In this document: in pieces, positions 1-9,857 of the stretch
How the letters are laid out: every line of letters starts with the position of its first letter
How positions within the stretch are numbered: the stretch's first letter is position 1
From: Saprospiraceae bacterium
GTDB taxonomy: Bacteria > Bacteroidota > Bacteroidia > Chitinophagales > Saprospiraceae
NCBI GenBank assembly: GCA_020850225.1
Contig: JADZFD010000063.1
Location: forward strand, 1 to 64,000
Direction of reading: 5' to 3'
Length of the DNA stretch: 64,000 nt
Position numbers and translations under genes: made by a program
Notes under the pieces: model-generated
Database searches by the model: none
What the model was told of the DNA's origin: nothing
What the model saw: the letters and a program-made list of their open reading frames with translations, nothing else

Positions 1-763
1 AGTCTACCCATATTGCATATCCAAAAGTAGAATTGATTACAGGTGAAACACTGAAATCAACTGGAGTACCCTCCAAAGCTGATACAAACTGAGTTGTATA
101 ATCTGTGTAATTACCACTTCCTGTTGTATTATTGATATTGCCAACTCCTCCAGTTGTTGTCACATTTTTAATACCATAAGATGTGTTACCTGTTGATGTG
201 ACTGCACAATATGTTGCAGGTGGCGGTGTACAACTTTTGCATGCTACTGATGTTACCATACAACTTGAACCTGTACCACATGATGCATTAGTATTGAAAT
301 GAACATACAATGTACCACTCACTGTAGGGGTTGCATCCAAAGGTTGAACACCTTCTGCAACAACTGCACCATTATAGGTACCTGATCTTACAGTAATATA
401 AGTAGTAGCAACACCTGCAGAAAAAGTATATGTAGTACCCGCTACTGCACCACTCATAACTGCATACTCGCCTTCATACTGACATGTCGTAAAGTTAACT
501 TCAACACAAGGTGCTGTAGGTGCTGTAGCAGAGCCATACTGGGATGTATTGGTACATGCCAAAGGCGCCATTGCAGCATTGCTTACATCTGTAAGTGTAC
601 TGCTTTTGAAAGTATTATCAGAACTTGCGGATTCCGTAGTTCCTTCACTGGATGCCGGTGAGTATAAACGCATAGCTGCTATACTGACAACACTAAATGC
701 CAGTAAAGCTACCAAAACCTTCATAGCACCTGCATACGTTGATTTCGTATCTTTGTTAAACAT
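1..763 (-). CDS. Secreted GEVED-like domain protein, probable T9SS cargo (C-terminus beyond the window edge)
   Basis: Reverse-strand frame open from ATG at 763 to the window edge, translating MFNKDTKSTYAGAMKVLVALLAFSVVSIAAMRLYS...; later TYCAVTSTGNTSYGIKNVTTTGGVGNINNTTGSGNYTDYTTQ...FGYAIWVD resembles GEVED-type domains. Missing from the ORF track because it has no stop in the window. Confidence 0.75.
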   Translation of the reverse strand, partial: MFNKDTKSTYAGAMKVLVALLAFSVVSIAAMRLYSPASSEGTTESASSDNTFKSSTLTDVSNAAMAPLACTNTSQYGSATAPTAPCVEVNFTTCQYEGEYAVMSGAVAGTTYTFSAGVATTYITVRSGTYNGAVVAEGVQPLDATPTVSGTLYVHFNTNASCGTGSSCMVTSVACKSCTPPPATYCAVTSTGNTSYGIKNVTTTGGVGNINNTTGSGNYTDYTTQFVSALEGTPVDFSVSPVINSTFGYAIWVD

Positions 764-803
764 ACTATTAATTTTTTTGAGTTTGAGTTAATTAATAAAT
801 TGA

Positions 804-1208
804 TTACTTGGAAAGTAGATTTCTGAAAAAAGTATCGACTTCCTGGAAAATATCCAGTTCACCTCTTGCCTTAGCAGGATTCTGCAGCATTTCTGATGAC
901 TTATTTAATGCATCCTTAACAGAAATACCTACGTTTAACTCTTTTAATAAATTCTTACCATAAAGTACTTTGAAATCTCTCACTTTGGCAGGTCTGTCCA
1001 AAGTAGACTGATATCCTCGTGCAGTATCATGATTGCCAAGTGATGAACTATTTACTATTGTAGTTGACTTTCCTGAATTCTGACTTATAACACCTTGAAC
1101 TGCTTTAATGGCTTCTGTTGAAGACTTATAATTTTGAGCACTCAGTGTCATTCCAAAAAGCATAAAAGCTGCCACAATCATAATTGGAAAAAAATTACAT
1201 CTTTTCAT
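804..1208 (-). CDS. Small secreted protein of unknown function, paralogue of the next gene
   Basis: 134 aa, signal peptide ending LSAQNY, C-terminus FFRNLL; shares layout with 1241..1624. Confidence 0.75.
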   Translation of the reverse strand: MKRCNFFPIMIVAAFMLFGMTLSAQNYKSSTEAIKAVQGVISQNSGKSTTIVNSSSLGNHDTARGYQSTLDRPAKVRDFKVLYGKNLLKELNVGISVKDALNKSSEMLQNPAKARGELDIFQEVDTFFRNLLSK

Positions 1209-1240
1209 AAGATTGAGTTTTGGTTTAAAAAATTAATAAA

Positions 1241-1624
1241 CTATTGTAAAAGGTTCTTAAAATACAAATCAGCTTTCTGGAGAGCATCCTGAAAAGACTG
1301 ATCCGTTGAGGTGCTTGCAATCGCAGCATTTGCATTATCAATAGATACTGAAGTTACAGATCCTCCCTGAAGATTTTCTTTCAACTTTTGAGCATACTGA
1401 ATTTTAAGTGATTTTTCCTGTTCAGCTACATAAGCTGCAGAAGCAGAAACAGGATTAACATCACTCGTTTTAATACCAGTCAAGTCCTGAGTCAAGGTAA
1501 CGAGTTCTGAATTCACACGATTTAGCGCCTCAGCTGAGGATACATAATTCTGTGCAGACAAACTCACACCAACAAACATTAAAATAAATGTTGCAAGGAT
1601 TGAGAAAAATTTACTTTTCATCAT
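1241..1624 (-). CDS. Small secreted protein of unknown function, paralogue of 804..1208
   Basis: 127 aa, signal peptide ending LSAQNY, C-terminus YFKNLL. Confidence 0.75.
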   Translation of the reverse strand: MMKSKFFSILATFILMFVGVSLSAQNYVSSAEALNRVNSELVTLTQDLTGIKTSDVNPVSASAAYVAEQEKSLKIQYAQKLKENLQGGSVTSVSIDNANAAIASTSTDQSFQDALQKADLYFKNLLQ

Positions 1625-2537
1625 GTGATAGAGTTTTGGTTAAAAAATCATTAAATTTATCCACAAAAATATGGCAAATAATTTATATAAGTAACTATTT
1701 TGGATTATTTTTTATATATATTTTAAATTAATTCATATAAACCTGAATATCATATTGTTAAGAAACTGATTTTAAAATTAATTATTTTGTGATCCCAATA
1801 GTAATTTACTGTTAGATACTAAAATCATTCAAAACATATAATGACAATTAACAATTTAAAATAATTTTATAGGTTAAAAAAATGGATTAATTAACATGTT
1901 CTTTTCATGACACGTATTATATATGTAAGGTAAATACAGATATAATACCTTATATTATGGTATCCATGTAATTGAAAGTCATAATTACCAACCTTATATT
2001 TTGAAAGAAATACAAATTTCAATTAAATAATATATGTGATCCCATTTAGTCTCATTAAATATATGTTTGTCAAATTGTTGATCACATTAAATTTGCAATT
2101 GAATATAGCATACACTAAGTTCATGACTTAGATAGGCAGGAAATTTATTAGAGACAGGAATTGCATTGGATCCAATAAAACATAAGTAACTTTAAAACAA
2201 ATCATCACAGGTAAAAGGAGATTAAATCATAAATTGATAATTACAATACTGAAAAGGGAAATATCATAATAATTTCTGTAGTAAATAAATATATTATACA
2301 CAACTTCAATCGTAAATATAACACACTATCAAAATTACATTAAAATTACATATCAGATTAAATGTTTAATCTATAATCAGAATTTATAGTACAAAATAAA
2401 GGATACAACACTATTATATAAATTAATATGTAATTTTATTTAATTAAAATTATTATAATAAAAAAATTTAAATAATTTTACACCATATTAACTAATTGTC
2501 TTTATGACACTAATTAACTTAACAAATCGAATTATAT

Positions 2538-5504
2538 ATGAGCATGACACATTACACCAAAATACCATTATTAGTATGTGTGACATTACTACTGAGCATA
2601 AGTGCATTTAGCCAGCGGGTAATATCCGGAACAGTTTTGGACGATGGAAACAACGAGACTATCATTGGTGCGTCAGTTGTAGCGATGAAAAGTAGTAAGT
2701 CGACACTAACTGATATAGATGGAAATTTCCATTTTACAGTCGATAACACTGATACTTATATAGAAGTAAGTTTTGTTGGTTATCAGACCATCAGGATGAA
2801 TCTCACTTCTGAAAACCACTATAATATAAGAATGTTCGCAGGAGAATTGATTGATGAAGTTTTGGTCATCGGTTATGGCACTATCAAAAAAACGGACAAA
2901 ACAGGAGCTGTTGCATCGGTTACATCCAATGAACTGAATACAGGCAGATTGTCCGACCCGATTGAGGCACTTCAGGGTAAAGCTGCCGGCGTTACAATTT
3001 CCAGGCAAGGTGGAGACCCCAACAGTGGATTTTCTGTAAATATTCGGAGTGCTTCCAGTTTTACATCCGGCACCAATCCGTTATTTGTTGTGGATGGTGT
3101 TCCCGGCGTGGATCCGACTACAATAGCACCTTCTGACATTGCTTCTTATAATATACTGAAAGATGCTTCTTCAACTGCCATTTACGGATCGCGTGGTGCC
3201 AATGGTGTGATTATAATTACTACTAAAAGTGCAGCAAAAAATGACGGAGACAATCTGACCATAGACTATTCTTCGCAGTTGTCCATCGATAATGTAGCCA
3301 GAAGATACGATCTACTTACTGGTGAACAGATCAGGGATTTTGCCAATAAGACAGGAAGAGTCTTTGTAGATAATGGAGCCAATACTGACTGGCAGGACGT
3401 TATTTACAGAACAGGCCTAACTCAGGATCATAATCTGTCCATTATGAATGGTACCAAATCATCCAATTTCAGAGCATCCTTATCGCATATGAAGATAGAA
3501 GGTGTAATAAAGGGATCGTCCAAAACCAGAGATATAGGAAGGTTGAATTACAGTCAGAAAGCCCTGGGTGATTTCCTGACTATCAATACAAGATTGGCAG
3601 GAACGATCGAGAAGAATGATTATATCAATTACGGAGGTGGATCTTCTCCTACCAACGTCATATATCAGGCTTTAAGAAGGTCTCCTACCGACAAAGTTTT
3701 TAATGATGACGGTTCATTTTACGAAACAGACCGTTCTTTCCAATATTACAATCCACTGGCTATCATTACAGATATCCAAAACAACAGAGATGCCAAAAGA
3801 TTATTGGGGAATATCAGTCTGGATGCCAATTTTCATAAAAATTTTAAAGGATTCCTGAATCTGGCATACATCCGGGATGACGAAGAAAGTCTGTATTTCG
3901 AACCCAAATCCACCGCATCCAATCTGACCAATGGATATGGAAGACGTGCCTACAACAATAAATCGAACAAATTATTGGAAGGAACGCTGACTTATCTCAA
4001 TACATTCAATGAAAACCACAATTTTTCAGTAATGGGAGGTTATTCCTGGCAGACTGACTTATTTGACGGGTTTTCAGTGGCCGGAAGAAATGCTACTTCA
4101 GACTATATAGGAGCCAACAATATGGGTATTTTCCTGGATCATGAAACCGAAAGACCTTACGGATATAAACGAGAGGATATTCTGATCTCTTTCTTTTCCC
4201 GTGCTTTATATGATTATGCCGGAAAATACTTTGCATCATTGAGTGTCAGGAGAGACGGATCCAGTAAATTCGGTTCCAATAATGAATGGGGAACCTTCCC
4301 TTCAGTTTCATTTGGGTGGAACTTGGCAGAAGAAAACTTTATGAAAAGTCAGAATCTGTTTGACCAGTTAAAATTAAGATTGAGCTATGGATTGGCCGGA
4401 AATCAGAATATACCGAGTGACGCTGAAAAAACATTATTTGGCCCCGGTGGTCCCGCTATCAATCCTGAAACAGGTAATGAGGTCATCAATTATATTATAT
4501 CCGGGGGAACCAATCCCAATCCCAACCTCAAATGGGAAACCAATGCAGAAGCCAATCTGGGTATTGACTTTGGTTTGTGGAAAAGCAAACTCAGCGGAAG
4601 TATAGAAGTGTATCAGCGCAGAACGTATGATCTGGTATATTCATTCCAGGTTCCTGTGCCGCCTAACAAACAATCACACACGATTGGAAATGCCGGAGAG
4701 ATTAAAAACGAAGGTATTGAACTGTCACTGAATTATTATGCAGTCAACAGAAATGATTTTAACTGGAAGACAAATCTTACATTCAGTACCAACAGACAAA
4801 AAACGGTTTCCTTAGGAAATGATGAATTTCCGCTTGGAGAAATCCCAGCATTGTATGTTTCTGGCAGAGGACTTGTAGGAGGAATCAACTACGCACAGGT
4901 CATACGACCGGGACTTTCCATCGGCACATTTGTAATGCCGGAATATGCCGGATTGAGTGATGATGGCAAGTTTTTATTCAAGACTGCTGCCGGAGGAGTA
5001 ACCCGTGATGTTTCCAAAGCAGAAAGACGAATAGTAGGAAGTGCACAACCTGATTTTCAGGTTGGCTGGTCCAACTACTTCAATATCAATAAAAATCTGG
5101 ATTTGAGCTTTGCTTTCCGCGCTATTTACGGTTATGATGTCCTGAATGTAACCAGAATGATTTTCAGCAATCCGGCAGATTTGCCTACACTTAATACGCT
5201 TCAGGAAGGAATAGAAGAGTACAACAGAGGATTGACCTCCAACCCTACCCTGAACAGTTATTATCTTGAGGATGCCAGCTTTCTCAGGCTTGATAATGTA
5301 ACATTAGGTTATAATATTCCATTGAGCAGTAAGTATATCAAAAACATACGCGTTTTTGCAAGTGGAAGTAATTTACTGCTGATAACAGGATATTCCGGAA
5401 TAGATCCCGAAATATCATTCGGTGGCTCAGAATTTGGACGTGATCAGTACGATGTATATCCAAGAACGAGAACTATTTCCTTAGGAGTAAAAGCTAATTT
5501 GTAA
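2538..5504 (+). CDS. SusC/RagA-family TonB-linked outer membrane protein
   Basis: 988 aa; N-terminal carboxypeptidase-like domain (ISGTVLDDGNNETIIGASV), plug motifs VIGYGTIKKTDKTGAVASV and FVVDGVPG...ILKDASSTAIYGSRGANGVIIITTK. Confidence 0.97.
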   Translation: MSMTHYTKIPLLVCVTLLLSISAFSQRVISGTVLDDGNNETIIGASVVAMKSSKSTLTDIDGNFHFTVDNTDTYIEVSFVGYQTIRMNLTSENHYNIRMFAGELIDEVLVIGYGTIKKTDKTGAVASVTSNELNTGRLSDPIEALQGKAAGVTISRQGGDPNSGFSVNIRSASSFTSGTNPLFVVDGVPGVDPTTIAPSDIASYNILKDASSTAIYGSRGANGVIIITTKSAAKNDGDNLTIDYSSQLSIDNVARRYDLLTGEQIRDFANKTGRVFVDNGANTDWQDVIYRTGLTQDHNLSIMNGTKSSNFRASLSHMKIEGVIKGSSKTRDIGRLNYSQKALGDFLTINTRLAGTIEKNDYINYGGGSSPTNVIYQALRRSPTDKVFNDDGSFYETDRSFQYYNPLAIITDIQNNRDAKRLLGNISLDANFHKNFKGFLNLAYIRDDEESLYFEPKSTASNLTNGYGRRAYNNKSNKLLEGTLTYLNTFNENHNFSVMGGYSWQTDLFDGFSVAGRNATSDYIGANNMGIFLDHETERPYGYKREDILISFFSRALYDYAGKYFASLSVRRDGSSKFGSNNEWGTFPSVSFGWNLAEENFMKSQNLFDQLKLRLSYGLAGNQNIPSDAEKTLFGPGGPAINPETGNEVINYIISGGTNPNPNLKWETNAEANLGIDFGLWKSKLSGSIEVYQRRTYDLVYSFQVPVPPNKQSHTIGNAGEIKNEGIELSLNYYAVNRNDFNWKTNLTFSTNRQKTVSLGNDEFPLGEIPALYVSGRGLVGGINYAQVIRPGLSIGTFVMPEYAGLSDDGKFLFKTAAGGVTRDVSKAERRIVGSAQPDFQVGWSNYFNINKNLDLSFAFRAIYGYDVLNVTRMIFSNPADLPTLNTLQEGIEEYNRGLTSNPTLNSYYLEDASFLRLDNVTLGYNIPLSSKYIKNIRVFASGSNLLLITGYSGIDPEISFGGSEFGRDQYDVYPRTRTISLGVKANL

Positions 5505-5528
5505 TAAATCATTAATAAAGAGATACAA

Positions 5529-6989
5529 ATGAAAAAGTATATATTTTTAATCATATTAACAGGTATATTATCTTGTACCAATCTGGATGAAACTGTATAT
5601 GACAGGATACCGAAGGACAAATTCCCTGAAAATGCTGAACAGGCAGCGCTTAAAGTCATTCCAACCTATCGGGAACTTGGTGATTTGATAGATGATGGTG
5701 GATGGTGGTTCTGGGCTCAGGAGATTACAAGTGATGAAATCGTCTTTCCCGTAAGGCTGACTGACTGGGAAGACGGAGGAAAATGGTATTTGCTACATCA
5801 GCATCAGTGGTCCAACAACATCGATGCGGTCAACAGTATGTGGTCCAATCTCTATGATGGTGTAACTGAAGCTAACAGAGCATTGGATGACCTCGAAGGA
5901 CTGAATGATCCCATCACGGAAGCCAAGCTCAAAACACTCAGAGCTTTTTATTATTATCTTCTCATTGATAACTATGGAGACGTACCGTTGGTAACATCCT
6001 TCACCAAAGCTGAGAGTCAGCCACATAAGGCAAAAAGAAAAGATATTTATGACTTTATTGTTAAAGATGTTCAAGCAAGTTTACCCTACCTGCCTGCGAC
6101 AAGCAAGAAATTTGCGGTATCCAAAGGTATGGGATATATGCTACTGGCTAAATTATATATTAACGCTGAAATTTATACTGGTAAGGCTGCCTGGTCAGAT
6201 GCAGAGCGATATTGCGACAGTATTATCAACAGTGGTGTCTACACACTTGAATCAGAAGCTTTGGGGCCATTCATCACCAATAATGAGAACTCTCCTGAAA
6301 ATATTTTCACCATTCCTTTTGATGAAAAAAGTTTTCAGGGATTCAGATTGCATATGAGGACACTTCATTATCTTAATAATCTCACATATGACATGCCGGT
6401 TGGACCCTGGAATGGTTTTGGAGCTATGGAAGATCATTATAATACCTTTGAAGATAATGATGCAAGAAAACGCGGTTTCATTGTAGGTCAGCAATATGAT
6501 TCCAATGGCAAACCATTGTTTGACCAAACAGCAAATGCACCTTTGGTTATCAACCCACATATTCCCAAACTTATCATCGATGGCTCATATTCTTTGGAAC
6601 AAATCAGAATGTCAGCTGCCCGAGTGGGTAAATACGAAATTAAAAAGGGTGCAATTGAAAACCTGAGTAATGATTTCCCTTTATTCAGATATGCTGATGT
6701 CTTGCTTATGAAAGCAGAAACGATGGTTCGTCAGGGTAAAAATGGAGATCAGTATGTCAATATGATCAGAACGAGAGCTAAAGTCAATCCCTTTTCCAAC
6801 GCTACATTACAACAATTACTGGCAGAAAGAGGGCGTGAAATGTTCTGCGAGGGTCACAGAAGGCAAGACCTGATACGTTTTGGAGAATTTACAAAAGCAT
6901 GGTGGGAAAAACCAGCATCAGACAGTAAGAGAACCCTATTCCCGATACCACAATGGGCAATCGACGCCAATCCTAATTTGGCTGAATAG
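5529..6989 (+). CDS. SusD/RagB-family nutrient-binding outer membrane lipoprotein
   Basis: 486 aa; lipobox-like LTGILSC; immediately follows SusC; C-terminal RGREMFCEGHRRQDLIRFGEF is SusD-typical. Confidence 0.95.
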   Translation: MKKYIFLIILTGILSCTNLDETVYDRIPKDKFPENAEQAALKVIPTYRELGDLIDDGGWWFWAQEITSDEIVFPVRLTDWEDGGKWYLLHQHQWSNNIDAVNSMWSNLYDGVTEANRALDDLEGLNDPITEAKLKTLRAFYYYLLIDNYGDVPLVTSFTKAESQPHKAKRKDIYDFIVKDVQASLPYLPATSKKFAVSKGMGYMLLAKLYINAEIYTGKAAWSDAERYCDSIINSGVYTLESEALGPFITNNENSPENIFTIPFDEKSFQGFRLHMRTLHYLNNLTYDMPVGPWNGFGAMEDHYNTFEDNDARKRGFIVGQQYDSNGKPLFDQTANAPLVINPHIPKLIIDGSYSLEQIRMSAARVGKYEIKKGAIENLSNDFPLFRYADVLLMKAETMVRQGKNGDQYVNMIRTRAKVNPFSNATLQQLLAERGREMFCEGHRRQDLIRFGEFTKAWWEKPASDSKRTLFPIPQWAIDANPNLAE

Positions 6990-7031
6990 ATAAAAAATAT
7001 TTTTGTTTAATCATTTTTTAAAATCAATATT

Positions 7032-8480
7032 ATGAATTCATTAAAAATCAATTATTTCAGCAAAATATTCATGCTGGCATTAATGTCTTTATTTGTACTT
7101 GCAAGTTGTGATAAAGACGATCCGAATCCAGGCGGTGGTGGTGGAAATGTAGAAGATGGAGTTTACATAAAAGGCGAAGGAACAGCTTTCCCTGATTTCA
7201 GCTCGAAAGCTTTATTCAAAACGGCTAAAAACGAAGTAACTCAGAAAGACAGAAGTGACTTACTTGAAGTTTATATGGCTGTCAAAGCAGGTACGCAGGG
7301 ATTTAATATCGTAGATGTCAACGGCAGTAGTCAAAAAGTATACGGACCGGGTGCAGATTGGAAATTAGTTACAGAATTGGATGTTGACGAACCTACCGGA
7401 GGTTTGTGGAAAGGTGCACTTACTGAAAGTGCTTCTAAATTTACAGTACCCGAAGATGGTCTTTACCATATTATTGTGGACTTCGGAATTAAGAAAGTAG
7501 CTATGGCCAAAGTAGACTGGGGTGTTATCGGTGGAGCAACACCTAATGGCTGGAGTTCAAGCACTGCTATGACAGCATCGGCATTTAACTTAAATAAGAT
7601 TTCTTTCAAGGCAGAAAAGCTTATTTTACTTAAAAATGAATGGAAATTCCGCTATTCTAACGGATGGAAAATAATCCTTGATCCTGAATTTGATTTGGGA
7701 GGCGGAAGCAAAGGAATAAAAGTAAATTCAAATTTTGGTGGAACTGTTAATGCACTTGATGCAGGAGGTGCCAATATTGCCAATGATGTATATGGTGAGT
7801 ATACTGTTGAAATTACCTGGGAAGCTGGTGTTGGTCATAAAGCATCAATTACCAAAACCGGTGACGGACCTGTTCTTCCTGAATATCCTGAAGCATTATA
7901 TACGATTGGAAGTGCTGTAGGTGGCTGGGAATGGAAAACGAATGATATAAAATTAGTACCAGTTCATTCACATCCTGAGCTTTTCTGGGGTATAATGTAC
8001 ATGGAAAAAGGTGGTGAATTTAAATTTTCACCTGTACAGGATTGGAAAGGTGATTTTGGAAAATCCGGTGATGCCACCAACGGTGTCTATAAGAAAGGAT
8101 CTGACAATATTCCTGTTCCGGGAGATGCAGGATATTATATGGTAGTTGTAGATCTTAAGAAAGAAACCATTGAAATTACGTCACCGGGAGTATATCTGAT
8201 CGGAGACTCAGTAGGTTCTTGGGATGCTGCCAAAGCTGAAAACAAATTTACAGTAGGTAGTGATATCAGTATCACAAAAAGCCTGGTAGCGGATAAAGAA
8301 TTAAGAATGCATGTAGCAGCCAGTACATTGGCTTGTGACTGGTGGCAGGCAGAGTTTATGATACTCGACGGTAAGATAGCATACAGAGGCACTGGCAATG
8401 ACCAGGACAGAGTTAAGACAAATGGAGGAAATACTACGATATCACTTGATTTCAAGGCCGGTACAGGTACAATTAAATAA
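7032..8480 (+). CDS. SusE/SusF-like outer membrane lipoprotein
   Basis: 482 aa; lipobox LASC then Gly-rich linker; repeated IGxxxGGW-type surface domains; third gene after SusC/SusD. Confidence 0.85.
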   Translation: MNSLKINYFSKIFMLALMSLFVLASCDKDDPNPGGGGGNVEDGVYIKGEGTAFPDFSSKALFKTAKNEVTQKDRSDLLEVYMAVKAGTQGFNIVDVNGSSQKVYGPGADWKLVTELDVDEPTGGLWKGALTESASKFTVPEDGLYHIIVDFGIKKVAMAKVDWGVIGGATPNGWSSSTAMTASAFNLNKISFKAEKLILLKNEWKFRYSNGWKIILDPEFDLGGGSKGIKVNSNFGGTVNALDAGGANIANDVYGEYTVEITWEAGVGHKASITKTGDGPVLPEYPEALYTIGSAVGGWEWKTNDIKLVPVHSHPELFWGIMYMEKGGEFKFSPVQDWKGDFGKSGDATNGVYKKGSDNIPVPGDAGYYMVVVDLKKETIEITSPGVYLIGDSVGSWDAAKAENKFTVGSDISITKSLVADKELRMHVAASTLACDWWQAEFMILDGKIAYRGTGNDQDRVKTNGGNTTISLDFKAGTGTIK

Positions 8481-8518
8481 GTTAACCTTCTTTGTTTTAT
8501 AAATTAAGATAACTTTAC

Positions 8519-8617
8519 AGCCAAAAAACACTTTGATATTGTTGGTTGTTTCAATAAATGTCAGACACATTTGTCTTCTGAAACATTTCTAAAAATCAAG
8601 CTAAGTGTTTTTTGGCT
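8519..8617 (+). ncRNA. Candidate structured RNA/terminator-like element upstream of aroC
   Basis: Perfect 15-bp arms AGCCAAAAAACACTT (8519-8533) and AAGTGTTTTTTGGCT (8603-8617) enclosing TGTTTCA/TGAAACA (8547-8553/8579-8585) and AAATGT/ACATTT (8556-8561/8567-8572); T-tract follows the 3' arm. Confidence 0.5.
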
Positions 8618-8651
8618 TTTTTATTTTAAAAAAAATATTCTTCTTTTTTCT

Positions 8652-9728
8652 ATGGCCGGTAATAGTTTAGGACATTTGTTTAGAATTACGACCTTCGGAG
8701 AAAGTCATGGACCCGGAATAGGTGTCGTCATTGATGGTTGTCCTGCTGGAATGGAAATGGATACTGACTTTATCAGAACAGAGTTGCATCGCAGAAGACC
8801 CGGACAATCCAGATTGGTTACCCAACGCACTGAAAACGAAAATTTCACCTTTTTGAGTGGTGTTTTTGAAGGAAAAACTACCGGAGCACCTATCACAATA
8901 TTTATCCCGAATGAAGATCAACGATCCAAAGACTATGATCATTTGAAAGGCAAATACAGACCCTCACATGCTAATTACACATATCACATGAAATATGGAC
9001 ATTATGATTACACGGGAGGTGGAAGATCATCAGCCCGTGAAACAGCTGCCCGTGTTGCAGCCGGTGCCGTTGCCAAATTGGTTTTAAAAAAATACGCAAT
9101 AGATATTTTTGCTTTTGTCGCACAAGTAGGTGATATCCGTGTGGAGAATGCTGATTCCGTAGATTATAAACTGATAGAAACGAATAACGTCCGCTGTCCG
9201 GATCCATCTATAGCAGCTCAAATAGAGGATTTGATACTACAAATCAGAAAAAAAGGAGATACAATAGGCGGTATGATCAGCTGCCATATCCTTAACTGTC
9301 CTGTAGGTTTAGGCGAACCTGTATTTGATAAGTTACAAGCTGAATTAGGCAAGGCCATGTTATCTATCAATGCTGTTAAAGGATTTGAAATCGGTTCCGG
9401 ATTCAGTTCTGTCACAATGAAAGGATCAGAACACAATGATGTATTTTATAATAACAAAGGTAAAATCCAAACTCTAACCAACCATTCAGGTGGTATCCAG
9501 GGTGGAATCAGCAATGGGATGCCCATTACCTTTAATGTGGCTTTTAAGCCAGTTTCTACCATTATGCAAGCACAATCCAGTGTTAGTCATTCTGGCGATA
9601 CTACAATCGTAGAAGGTCGAGGTCGGCATGATGCATGTGTAGTACCACGAGCTGTTCCGATTGTGGAAGCCATGGCTGCAATTGTCATAGTTGATTATTT
9701 GCTGATGGCTCGGGCATATAAATCATGA
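8652..9728 (+). CDS. aroC: Chorismate synthase
   Basis: [68 protein letters not shown]. The track ORF starts at 8571; the conserved N-terminus supports the in-frame ATG at 8652. Confidence 0.97.
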   Translation: MAGNSLGHLFRITTFGESHGPGIGVVIDGCPAGMEMDTDFIRTELHRRRPGQSRLVTQRTENENFTFLSGVFEGKTTGAPITIFIPNEDQRSKDYDHLKGKYRPSHANYTYHMKYGHYDYTGGGRSSARETAARVAAGAVAKLVLKKYAIDIFAFVAQVGDIRVENADSVDYKLIETNNVRCPDPSIAAQIEDLILQIRKKGDTIGGMISCHILNCPVGLGEPVFDKLQAELGKAMLSINAVKGFEIGSGFSSVTMKGSEHNDVFYNNKGKIQTLTNHSGGIQGGISNGMPITFNVAFKPVSTIMQAQSSVSHSGDTTIVEGRGRHDACVVPRAVPIVEAMAAIVIVDYLLMARAYKS

Positions 9729-9857
9729 TATAACTATACTTTGTAAGGTTAATCAGGGAATATTTATAATAACAAATACATTTAAAAGTAGAAGGCAAAG
9801 TAGAATTGACAAAAAAAATGATGATTACAGATTGAAAATAACACTGGTTCTCCACTT

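Noticed and set aside
549-791. 80-aa plus-strand ORF
   Set aside because: Antisense to the convincing truncated secreted-protein frame (1..763, minus); no family signature.
8519-8617. MITE interpretation of the hairpin upstream of aroC
   Set aside because: Not excluded, but no target-site duplication was seen and no second copy was noticed in the window; kept as a structured RNA candidate instead.
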